Source: an uncultured Roseibium sp.
GTDB lineage: Bacteria; Pseudomonadota; Alphaproteobacteria; Rhizobiales; Stappiaceae
Direction of reading: 5' to 3'
Length of the DNA stretch: 64,000 bases
Assembly (NCBI RefSeq): GCF_963675985.1
Contig: NZ_OY780958.1
Span: 3,968,001-4,032,000, forward strand
The position numbers and the translations under genes were made by a program. The notes below the pieces were generated by a model that saw nothing but the letters and a program-made list of their open reading frames with translations, did not search any database and was not told where the DNA came from. Below are positions 1-7,124 of this stretch, one piece after another. The stretch's first letter is position 1, and each line of letters begins with the position of its first letter.

Positions 1-64
1 TTTAGCGCCCCCTGACAGGAACCGTCTTGCCCCTATCCATGATATCGCTCTGCCGCGCCGAACC

Positions 65-1081
65 TCAGGCCGCCTTCGATGCGGCCTTGCCGAAGCGGGC
101 GTCGAGATTGTCCATGACGGCATCCCAGGCATCCACTGCCGGCTGCAAGGCCGGAGCGAGCTTGTCGAACTTCTTGCGCATCACGGCCCGGGCCAACTGG
201 AACTGGACCGTCTTGGCAGTCGAAGAGATCGTCCGGGCGGCTTCGGCGGACCGGCTGAGGTCCGCAACGCCTTCTTCCGTCAGCCAGTCCAGATGGGCTG
301 AGAACAACTCGTAATTCGCACCGAGCTGGCGCAGCGTGTTGAAAGCGTAAAGATGGAAGAAACCGAACGGCCGGTCGGCAACCTCGGCGACCTGGTCCGG
401 GAACACGCTTGCGAACGCTCCAACCGGATTGGCCTTCGGCCTCCGCGACAAATGGCGGGACAGGAGGTCTACGGCTGTCTCCCTGATCCGGTCCCGCGCC
501 GGGACACCCCCCTCGGGGAATTTGACGAACTCCGTGTACGGCAGGAAGGGCAATGCGCCTTCCGGAGCGTTCATATGAAAGATGCCGTCGAAATCCTCGC
601 CTTCAAGCCGGTGAAGCCCGAGATTATGGAAGTAATCCATGGTCCGGCCTTCGACATCGATCCGGTTGATCGCGACCGTGGTCTTGCCGTGTTGGCTTCT
701 GTAGGAGGTCCCTTGCGTATCCGGCAGGAAATAGCTGTCCATTTCCACGAGGGTCAGCCGGCCGCGGCGTATCTGTTCTTCCACGTGGCGCTCGACGCGG
801 TCGTAGATCGCAAGCTCGGTCACCCGGAGATCGTAGAGGCTTTCCAGATCTTCCAGGGGCACCTTGAAGAAGGTGAACTGGTCGCCCTCGAAATCCTGGG
901 TGACCGCAAATCCGAGACAGGCTTCCGATGGCACGCCGCAGGCTGCAAGAACCTCGATCCAAATATCTAGATAACAGTTGGTCTCCGGCCAGTCGCGCGT
1001 CATTGCGTGCAGGGGATGACGTGCGTAGGCGGCCGGGTCGAGGTCCGGAAACACGGCTTCCATATCGATGTCCTTCGACAT
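65..1081 (-). CDS. DUF1839 family protein of the carrier-protein operon
   Basis: The 338-residue soluble protein has no signal peptide or membrane segment. It resembles the DUF1839 family, which is repeatedly found next to amino acid:[carrier protein] ligases. Recognisable stretches are an N-terminal HPLHAMTRDWPETNCYLDIW block and a central SYFLPDTQGTSYRSQHGKT block. I chose the ATG at 1081 because it overlaps the TAA stop of the ligase gene by one base (TAATG), which implies translational coupling; an in-frame ATG lies 12 bases further upstream. It is the last gene of the operon ACP, dehydrogenase, ligase, DUF1839. Its biochemical role is not known to me. By context it may take the aminoacyl or imino-acyl group from the carrier protein, but that is inference. 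Confidence 0.8.
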   Translation of the reverse strand: MSKDIDMEAVFPDLDPAAYARHPLHAMTRDWPETNCYLDIWIEVLAACGVPSEACLGFAVTQDFEGDQFTFFKVPLEDLESLYDLRVTELAIYDRVERHVEEQIRRGRLTLVEMDSYFLPDTQGTSYRSQHGKTTVAINRIDVEGRTMDYFHNLGLHRLEGEDFDGIFHMNAPEGALPFLPYTEFVKFPEGGVPARDRIRETAVDLLSRHLSRRPKANPVGAFASVFPDQVAEVADRPFGFFHLYAFNTLRQLGANYELFSAHLDWLTEEGVADLSRSAEAARTISSTAKTVQFQLARAVMRKKFDKLAPALQPAVDAWDAVMDNLDARFGKAASKAA

Positions 1082-1992
1082 TATGCCCCCCAAAGCGCCT
1101 TGCGCACGGGTTCCGGCCAGTCGGCGGTCTCAAGCCCGTGCTGGGCAAACAACGCCAGCGCGATCCGCTCCAGACCGAAACCGACACAGGCGGTATGCGC
1201 GGTCTCGCCGTCGGCAGTCTTCAGACCCCAGGTCGAACCGAAATGATCCTGATGGTAGTTGAACGACAGACACGCGGTCTGATTGGCCGTCGAGGTCACC
1301 GGGATCAGCAATTCGAATTTCAGGTTCTGATCACGCTGGTTGTTCGCCAGCATCTTGCCGGCGCGGCCGAAGAACGGATCATTGGCGACATCCACATGAA
1401 CGGGAAGGCCGACCGTCTCGATCAGCTTCCGGCCGCGCTCCATCCAGAGCTGACGGAAATCCTGTACCTCCGCGGGCGTTCCCATACGGACATATTCGCG
1501 CATGCGGAACAGTTGCATCCGCGCCGGGTCCTTCGACGGTTCGTGCCGGAAACAATAGGACTGCAGATCGAACAGACCGCCACCGGCCGGCAGAGGGCCG
1601 CGCTTCGCGATCGTCGGATACAGCGGATAGCAGGCAGCCGGCGTCAGCACGATATCGGTCGCCTTCTGGTCCTTTGTCCAGTCCTCGCCTTCCGCCATGC
1701 ACTGCAGCAGGTTCATATGGTCGAGTTCGCAGCCGCAGAAGCTGTGCACGGTACCCGCGAGCTGCGGGAAACTCTTCATGTAGCCGGATCCTTCGAAATG
1801 AGCCCGGTTCATGCCCGGCGGAAAGCGGATCGCCTCCGCGCCGTCTTCGCCGCCGAAAGTGTCGATCAAGCGTTCGAAGCCGGCAATGACGTCCTCGAAC
1901 TTGCCGGACCGGCCGTAAAGACCGTCAACACCGGTTTCGATCAGAAGGCCGCTCGCAAACAGCCGGTCGAGAAGTGAAGTCTGCATATCCAT
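1081..1992 (-). CDS. Amino acid--[acyl-carrier-protein] ligase
   Basis: A 303-residue class II aminoacyl-tRNA synthetase-like catalytic core of the atypical seryl-tRNA synthetase type, without the N-terminal tRNA-binding domain. Such enzymes activate an amino acid with ATP and load it on the phosphopantetheine arm of a small carrier protein rather than on tRNA. Motif 2 is visible at about residues 148-168 (FRHEPS then RMREYV) and motif 3 at 271-281 (GFGLERIALAL). Cys121, Glu166 and Cys269 fit the Cys/Glu/Cys zinc site known in this family. The likely cognate carrier protein is encoded two genes upstream in the same operon. Characterised relatives in Bradyrhizobium and Agrobacterium prefer glycine or alanine; the amino acid used here cannot be read from sequence. 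The gap to the upstream gene is 5 bases. Confidence 0.92.
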   Translation of the reverse strand: MDMQTSLLDRLFASGLLIETGVDGLYGRSGKFEDVIAGFERLIDTFGGEDGAEAIRFPPGMNRAHFEGSGYMKSFPQLAGTVHSFCGCELDHMNLLQCMAEGEDWTKDQKATDIVLTPAACYPLYPTIAKRGPLPAGGGLFDLQSYCFRHEPSKDPARMQLFRMREYVRMGTPAEVQDFRQLWMERGRKLIETVGLPVHVDVANDPFFGRAGKMLANNQRDQNLKFELLIPVTSTANQTACLSFNYHQDHFGSTWGLKTADGETAHTACVGFGLERIALALFAQHGLETADWPEPVRKALWGA

Positions 1993-1997
1993 TTTGC

Positions 1998-3179
1998 TTA
2001 CCCCAACAGGCTGGTGTTTTGCTTGCCAACGAGCAGCATCGTCGACGTGTTGCCGAGAATACGGTCATTGGAAATCATCAGCTGCGCGGAATGGGCATCC
2101 CGCAAGTGACGGCCGAGGCTGAAGGGCGTGCCATTCTTGTAGCCGAGAATGCCGCAAATCAGCATGCAGTGGTTGATGATCGTCAGGATCGTCTGGGAGG
2201 ACGAGATCTTGACGTTGTTCATCGCCACGCCGAAGCCCATGGACGACAGCTTGTTCTCGTCGGCCCGGGCGGCGTCAAACTCGGCGACCGCCGCGGTGAC
2301 CGTCGCTTTCACCATCTGCAGCATGCCGGAGACTTCCGCCAGCCGCAGCGCGCCCGGAGGGGTTTCGCCCGGCGCGCGTCGAGCAGCAGCCTTCACGAAG
2401 GACTGGGCCCGCTTGACTGCATCTGCGGCAATGCCGAACCAAACGGCACTCCACAAAATATGCGCGTTGGCGAGCATCGACTGGGCCGCGATTTCGGCGA
2501 ACGGCTTGGGCAGGATCTGCTCCGCCGGCGCTTCGGCCTTGAACAGGAAACCGTCTGAACAGGTGCCGCGCATGCCGAGCGTGTCCCAGTCATGGGTCTT
2601 TTCGAGTGAATACTGGCCTTTCAGGAAAACCGTCATCACCTGATCGGACGGGGCCGCGTCCTTGTGGCTGCGCGACGTCACCAGAATGGCATCGGCTTCT
2701 TCGCCGTAGGAAATGACCGTCGCATCCTTTTCCAGACGGCAGCGATCGCCGTCGACTTCAATCGCGCAGATGGAGTTGCGCAGATTGCCGCCGATACCGG
2801 CTTCGGTCGTCGCGGATCCAAGCAACAGCTGCTCCCTGGCAATGCGCGCCATGAAGTCCCTGTGCCAGCTTGCCTCATCACCATGAGAGACCAGACTGGA
2901 CGTCTTGATCTGATGCATGGAGTACGTCATGGCCGCCGCTGAACAGGCCTGGCCGAGAATGCTGCAGACTTCTGCAATTTCAGCTGTCGAGGCGCCTTCG
3001 CCGCCTAGCTCAACGGGGATCTGGATCCCCATCAGCTTTTCGGCCTTCATGGCTTCCACGGCTTCCTTCGGAAAGCGGGCTTTTTGATCGACATCATCCG
3101 CATGTTCGGACGCAACGACCGCCGCGCGCTTTGCCCGTTCGGTCAGGCTCAGCGCGGAAATCGGACCTGCGACGTTCAT
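1998..3179 (-). CDS. Acyl-CoA dehydrogenase family flavoprotein
   Basis: The 393-residue protein has the acyl-CoA dehydrogenase fold: an N-terminal helical region, a middle domain (LGSATTEAGIGGNLRNSICA) and a C-terminal four-helix domain ending in SNDRILGNTSTMLLVGKQ. The family uses FAD to oxidise the alpha-beta or alpha-N bond of a thioester-bound substrate. Between a carrier-protein gene and an aminoacyl:carrier-protein ligase, the natural substrate would be an aminoacyl-S-carrier protein rather than a fatty acyl-CoA; this is inference. The ATG at 3179 immediately follows the ACP stop (TGATATG), so the longer upstream start is unlikely. The catalytic base could not be assigned by eye. Confidence 0.88.
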   Translation of the reverse strand: MNVAGPISALSLTERAKRAAVVASEHADDVDQKARFPKEAVEAMKAEKLMGIQIPVELGGEGASTAEIAEVCSILGQACSAAAMTYSMHQIKTSSLVSHGDEASWHRDFMARIAREQLLLGSATTEAGIGGNLRNSICAIEVDGDRCRLEKDATVISYGEEADAILVTSRSHKDAAPSDQVMTVFLKGQYSLEKTHDWDTLGMRGTCSDGFLFKAEAPAEQILPKPFAEIAAQSMLANAHILWSAVWFGIAADAVKRAQSFVKAAARRAPGETPPGALRLAEVSGMLQMVKATVTAAVAEFDAARADENKLSSMGFGVAMNNVKISSSQTILTIINHCMLICGILGYKNGTPFSLGRHLRDAHSAQLMISNDRILGNTSTMLLVGKQNTSLLG

Positions 3180-3180
3180 A

Positions 3181-3432
3181 TCAGGCCACCTTCTTGTCTT
3201 CTGTGATCTGGGACAGCGCCTCGGCAATCGCCGCGATGGATGAGAACGATTTGCGGTTCAGGAGGTTTTCCGGGAATTCGACATCGAACTCGTCCTCGAG
3301 CGCCAGCATGAGCTGGACGGAGGCAAAGGAGGACAGACCCGCTTCATAGAGGTCGTCGGTGTCTTTCAGCTGGTCAACGGAAACGGGAAGACTGCCGTGT
3401 TTGGCCAACAGCTCGCGAATAATGTTCGTCAT
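3181..3432 (-). CDS. Acyl carrier protein (aminoacyl carrier type)
   Basis: An 83-residue acidic helical protein with the phosphopantetheine-attachment region at residues 31-45 (AGLSSFASVQLMLAL). The usual Asp-Ser-Leu is replaced by Ser-Ser-Phe, with Ser35 as the attachment residue. The following ALEDEFDVEFPE is the typical helix II-III continuation. It is the first gene of the operon and is followed one base later by the dehydrogenase. By family knowledge it is the acceptor for the amino acid activated by the ligase two genes downstream. It is not the fatty-acid synthesis AcpP, which carries a canonical DSL motif. Confidence 0.9.
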   Translation of the reverse strand: MTNIIRELLAKHGSLPVSVDQLKDTDDLYEAGLSSFASVQLMLALEDEFDVEFPENLLNRKSFSSIAAIAEALSQITEDKKVA

Positions 3433-3739
3433 AGTGGTTTCCTGTCGATTATGCCGGTTTGATGATTTTGTCCGGCTGTTTGCGCACCTCGTAAGATCTA
3501 ACTAGAGAATAATAGATAAACTTACCTTAAAACGCTTGGTTAATTTATTGATAAAATTAAAATTCAATTTGTTAACCTAAAACGATTATTAAAATTATTT
3601 AATATATGCATTTTCCCATAGCAAAAATAGATTCTCGTGAATACGCCTCTGCGTAATCACTGTATTTTTGCTTATAAAATCTCAGAGAGAACGCTATTCG
3701 AAACGCTCTTCAGACGCGCACTTGCTCTTTGGCCCGCAG
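3433..3739. promoter_or_regulatory. A+T-rich intergenic region upstream of the carrier-protein operon
   Basis: A 307-base stretch separates the methyltransferase stop from the ACP start; both genes run leftward. Its centre (about 3500-3660) is strikingly A+T rich compared with the roughly 60% GC surroundings. It contains no convincing coding frame. It most likely holds the promoter of the ACP operon and perhaps the end of the upstream operon. I could not identify a single unambiguous -35/-10 pair or a clear intrinsic terminator. Confidence 0.5.
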
Positions 3740-4537
3740 TCAGAGAGGAATGGCGGCCATGTCCCGATGCCCGACTTCGATCGCGAGCCCACCTGCGGCG
3801 ATTTGTTCCATCCGGCTCCCCAACCAGCGGGACAAGCGATCCGGATCCAGTCCCATGTCCGACCCGGCGGAGACCCAGCCGGAAATCAGTTCCCGCTGGA
3901 AGGCCAGCGCATCCCGATCCGCGTGCCAGTCGGAAGGTCCGGACACCACCCGGTAACCGGCGGCTTCAAACAGCGCTTCGGCCGCGGCCGCCGCATCGGG
4001 ACCAAGGGCGGCGCCGAAGCCCTTGTCCGTCTTCTGATGGGCATTCATAGCCTGGCGAATGTCCTCGTCGAACGGATCGGCGGGCGTGCAGGAGGCACGA
4101 CCGTCATAGGTCAGGCTGGCCAGGAAAGGCAGTCGCGCGGCGGTAACGAGACCGACGAGTTTTTCCAGAAAAGGCCGGGTCACCAGATCGAGAAAGGCGG
4201 ATGTCGTCACCCCGTCGACACTCTCGAAGGGAAGCGAGGCGAGGTTGCCGGAAAGATCCACCTGACGGCACGCGACCGCGCCTTGCCCGAACCGGGAGAA
4301 CCGTTGCCGGGACGCCTCCAGCAATGTCGGATCATAGTCGGTCAGGAGCCAGTCCTGGGAAGGCCCCAGACGACCGGACAGGGCCGCGACGGTGGAGCCT
4401 GCGCCGCTGGCCAGATCCATCAGACGTACCGGCTCCTTGGGAAGGGCGGACAGAAAAGCGTCTTCGACCTGGCCGTTGCGGGCAGCCAGATCCACCGGCT
4501 CCCGTAGCCCCAGCCAGTCGGCGGAAAATCCGCTCAT
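3740..4537 (-). CDS. Class I SAM-dependent methyltransferase
   Basis: A 265-residue soluble protein with the SAM-binding glycine-rich motif I at about residues 38-50 (RLMDLASGAGSTV), followed by an acidic post-I strand (LLTDYDP) as in Rossmann methyltransferases. The acceptor cannot be inferred from sequence. I chose the ATG at 4537 because it overlaps the glycosyltransferase TGA in an ATGA arrangement; the open frame continues upstream only as overlap with that gene. It is the last gene of the leftward run MDR dehydrogenase, PTPS-like, glycosyltransferase, methyltransferase, so it probably modifies the same glycosylated product. Confidence 0.83.
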   Translation of the reverse strand: MSGFSADWLGLREPVDLAARNGQVEDAFLSALPKEPVRLMDLASGAGSTVAALSGRLGPSQDWLLTDYDPTLLEASRQRFSRFGQGAVACRQVDLSGNLASLPFESVDGVTTSAFLDLVTRPFLEKLVGLVTAARLPFLASLTYDGRASCTPADPFDEDIRQAMNAHQKTDKGFGAALGPDAAAAAEALFEAAGYRVVSGPSDWHADRDALAFQRELISGWVSAGSDMGLDPDRLSRWLGSRMEQIAAGGLAIEVGHRDMAAIPL

Positions 4538-5622
4538 GACAAATCCTCCAGTACGGCGGAAAAGGCGCGGACCGCATCCGGCCAGGTCGGCAGCGCGTCG
4601 GCCGCCTGACGAGCGGCCGCCGCGAAAGCCGTGCGTGCGTCCCCATCCTCGATCAGCCGCTTCAAGGCTGACGTGAGCCGCCCGACATCTTCCACACCAC
4701 AATAGATCGCAGCGCCTTCAGGCAAGGTCTCGCGTACGGCGCCCTCGCCGCTGCCGATCACGGGCAATCCATGAGCCAGCGCCTCGGTGTAAGCCATGCC
4801 ATACCCCTCGTAGCGGCTTGCCAGGACGAAGATATCGGCCTTGCTGTAAAAGGCGGCCAGGGCCTCCGGCGCAACGGCGCCGTGAAACGTGACCCGATCC
4901 TTCAGTCTGTTTACATGCAGCTGGGCGCGAAGTGCCTGAAAGCAGGGCTCGTTGCGCGTGGTATCTCCGACAATGTCCAGATGCCACGGCAAATCGGTCA
5001 GTGCGGCCAATGCCTGCAACAAAAGATCATATCCTTTGCGCGGTACGATGGTGCCGACGGCAAGCAGGTTCGGACAGTCCGTCTCCGACCTCGTTTTAAT
5101 CGCGGCACGATCGGTGCCGGGCAGAACGACATGGATCTTCTTTTCGGCGCTTCCGAAACAATCGCGAACCTGCGTCGCCGTCGCCGGGCTGGTCACGATA
5201 ATCGCCTGCGCCCGGTCCAGCGCCGCCTTCTCCGAGGCCCGCAGACGGTCCGCCGTTTCTTGCGCCAGACCGTTTTCCAGGAACAACGGATGGTGCACCA
5301 GCGCGATCAGGTCATGACCTTCTGCCAACCGGGCAGCCACCTCCCCCATCGCCCCGTAGGCCAGGCCGTCGATCACGATCCGGCAGCCCATGGGCAAGGC
5401 TTCTATCCGGCGGGCGGCCTCACCCAGAACCACCGCCTCGGGAAAGGGAAACCCATCCCCAAGCGGTAGGAGAGCGACCTGCCAGCCGTTATCCCGCAAT
5501 CCGGCGATGATCCGGCGGTCGTAGCCGTAGCCGCCGGTCGGTGTCTCTATGTCGCCCGGATAGGCAAAGACGATCGGACGGCCGTGTTCAGCCAACGGGC
5601 GCCTCGTACCAGGCGCGGGCAA
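4534..5622 (-). CDS. Glycosyltransferase family 4 (GT-B fold)
   Basis: About 362 residues with a GT-B architecture. The N-terminal acceptor domain begins IVFAYPGDIETPTGGYGYDRR. The C-terminal nucleotide-sugar domain carries VGTIVPRKGYDLLLQAL and the EX7E-type motif in SRYEGYGMAYTEALAHGLP. It should transfer a sugar from an activated donor to an unknown acceptor in the cytoplasm. The start is uncertain. The open frame begins with TTG at 5622, 35 bases inside the upstream PTPS-like gene; a second in-frame TTG lies at the PTPS stop (TTGGCTGA). Either arrangement implies translational coupling. The 3' end overlaps the methyltransferase start by 4 bases. Confidence 0.83.
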   Translation of the reverse strand: MPAPGTRRPLAEHGRPIVFAYPGDIETPTGGYGYDRRIIAGLRDNGWQVALLPLGDGFPFPEAVVLGEAARRIEALPMGCRIVIDGLAYGAMGEVAARLAEGHDLIALVHHPLFLENGLAQETADRLRASEKAALDRAQAIIVTSPATATQVRDCFGSAEKKIHVVLPGTDRAAIKTRSETDCPNLLAVGTIVPRKGYDLLLQALAALTDLPWHLDIVGDTTRNEPCFQALRAQLHVNRLKDRVTFHGAVAPEALAAFYSKADIFVLASRYEGYGMAYTEALAHGLPVIGSGEGAVRETLPEGAAIYCGVEDVGRLTSALKRLIEDGDARTAFAAAARQAADALPTWPDAVRAFSAVLEDLS

Positions 5623-6001
5623 CGTGGGATTCGGAAATGGTCACCCGGATCGCCTCGATCTCGGTTCCCGGACGGCCGAGACGGTCGCCGCGGGCGGCGG
5701 CGGCCAGATGGTCGTGCACGTGCTTGGTCAGGAATTCGGTCGTGGTGTTGATACCGGCGAACTGCGGCAGGTCATCCAGGTTCTTGTAGTTCAGCGGCCC
5801 CAGAACCTCCTTGAGAGCCTCATGCGCCCGACCGATGTCGATCACGACGCCGTTTTCATCGAGGGTCGCGGCCAGGAACGCGGCATCCACCACGAAGGTG
5901 GCGCCATGCAACGCCTGGGCCGGGCCGAACAATTCGCCCTTGAAGGAATGGGCGATCATGACGTGGTCTCGGACTTCAACTCCAAACATCGATTTCAGCA
6001 T
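5588..6001 (-). CDS. Divergent 6-pyruvoyl-tetrahydropterin synthase-like protein
   Basis: A 137-residue protein of the QueD/PTPS fold family: a MIAHSF strand, LHGATFVVDA, a central FVVDA/VVIDIGRA pair, a LNYKNLDDLP loop and a C-terminal VTISESHVARAWY. Canonical members bind zinc through one His in AAH and two in HGH, and use a Cys and a DHxxLN His. Here the first His and the HG His are kept. The second zinc His is Ala (HGAT), the catalytic Cys region reads GPAQ, and the usual DHH is replaced. It is therefore probably not a true QueD and may have another activity on a pterin-like or sugar substrate. It sits 27 bases downstream of the dehydrogenase and overlaps the glycosyltransferase. Confidence 0.8.
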   Translation of the reverse strand: MLKSMFGVEVRDHVMIAHSFKGELFGPAQALHGATFVVDAAFLAATLDENGVVIDIGRAHEALKEVLGPLNYKNLDDLPQFAGINTTTEFLTKHVHDHLAAAARGDRLGRPGTEIEAIRVTISESHVARAWYEAPVG

Positions 6002-6028
6002 CCTTGAACTGGAAATGAGGGAACGGGT

Positions 6029-7060
6029 TCATTCGTAGGTGAGAACGGTCGCAAGGGCGTCCGGGTCGTTGAAGAGATCCGGCAGGCGCTCCGGCGCGCT
6101 GTCGAACGGAATTCGGTGGCTGATCAGGCGGTCGAGCACGGGGTCGGCCAGAAGCGACATGGCCGTTTCAAGCCTGCGTTTGAAGTTCCATCTGTCCCGG
6201 CGTTCGGCCCGGATGCTGCCGACCTGGCTGGATTTCAGCACGAGGCGGCGGCTGTGAAAATCGCTGCCGAGGACAACCGGAACCGGCGCGTCCCCGTACC
6301 AGCTCATTTCGATGACGGTCGCGCCGTCGCCGGCAGCCGTCAGCGCCGATTGAAGTCCAGCTGCCGTGGCGCTTGTGTGGAACACGAGATCCTGGTCCTG
6401 CGGCAAATCTTCCGGCGGGGCGAACAGGCAGCCGAAGGCCTCCGCCGTATCCCGTCTCACGGGATTGACGTCGACCAGCGTGACCCTTGTCGCGGGGATA
6501 CGAGCGGCCAGATAGGCGGTCAGCAGACCGACCACGCCACCGCCGACCACGCAGATGTGATCCCCAGGTGAAGGCATTCCGTCCCATAAAGCATTCAGGG
6601 CAGTCTCCATATTGGCAGCCAGCACGGCGCGCTCCAAGGGGACGCCGGAGGGAATCCGAACCACGTGACCGGCGGAGACGGTGAAGACAGACTGATGTGG
6701 ATAAAGGCAAAAGACACTGCTGCCCAGAAATTCATCGGGACCGGCCTCGACGATACCGGCCGCGGCATAGCCGTATTTGACCGGAAAGGGAAAATCGCCT
6801 TCCTGAAAGGGGGCGCGCATGCGCTGCCATTCGGCCTGCGGCACCTTTCCGCGGCAGACCAGGCGTTCGGTGCCCCGGCTGACACCGCTCGCCCGGACAC
6901 GGACCCGTACCAGATCATCTTCAAGGTCCGGAAGTTTCGCGGCGCGCAGCGCGCATTCGCCCGGGGCGATGTACCAGAGCGCCCGGGCATTTTCGGCGCG
7001 TGCCGTAAATTCGTCGAAATTGGTCATGAAACAACCCGGTCGATGATCTGCCGTTGTCAT
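6029..7060 (-). CDS. MDR-superfamily (zinc-type alcohol dehydrogenase-like) oxidoreductase
   Basis: A 343-residue medium-chain dehydrogenase/reductase. The N-terminal GroES-like half contains VRVRASGVSRGTERLV and KYGYAAAGIVEAG. The Rossmann half has the nucleotide motif VVGGGVVGLL followed by VTLVDVNP. The position that normally holds the catalytic zinc Cys (C-G-x-C/S) is Ser in ASGVSRGTE, so the catalytic zinc is probably absent; it resembles the SRGTE subgroup of MDR proteins. The ATG at 7060 is preceded by a good AGGGA; a second ATG lies at 7027. It is the first gene of the leftward operon with the PTPS-like protein, glycosyltransferase and methyltransferase, and is divergent from the OpgH gene. 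Confidence 0.82.
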   Translation of the reverse strand: MTTADHRPGCFMTNFDEFTARAENARALWYIAPGECALRAAKLPDLEDDLVRVRVRASGVSRGTERLVCRGKVPQAEWQRMRAPFQEGDFPFPVKYGYAAAGIVEAGPDEFLGSSVFCLYPHQSVFTVSAGHVVRIPSGVPLERAVLAANMETALNALWDGMPSPGDHICVVGGGVVGLLTAYLAARIPATRVTLVDVNPVRRDTAEAFGCLFAPPEDLPQDQDLVFHTSATAAGLQSALTAAGDGATVIEMSWYGDAPVPVVLGSDFHSRRLVLKSSQVGSIRAERRDRWNFKRRLETAMSLLADPVLDRLISHRIPFDSAPERLPDLFNDPDALATVLTYE

Positions 7061-7124
7061 AGTTCCCTATTAACGGATGACAAGATCCCTAATGCCATCA
7101 CGATAGGTTTTGAAAGTCACAAAT

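Noticed and set aside
1007..1977. Plus-strand genes opposite the carrier-protein ligase and many similar antisense frames
   Set aside because: They are long only because high GC reduces stop codons. Each lies opposite a gene with clear motifs and has no family resemblance of its own.
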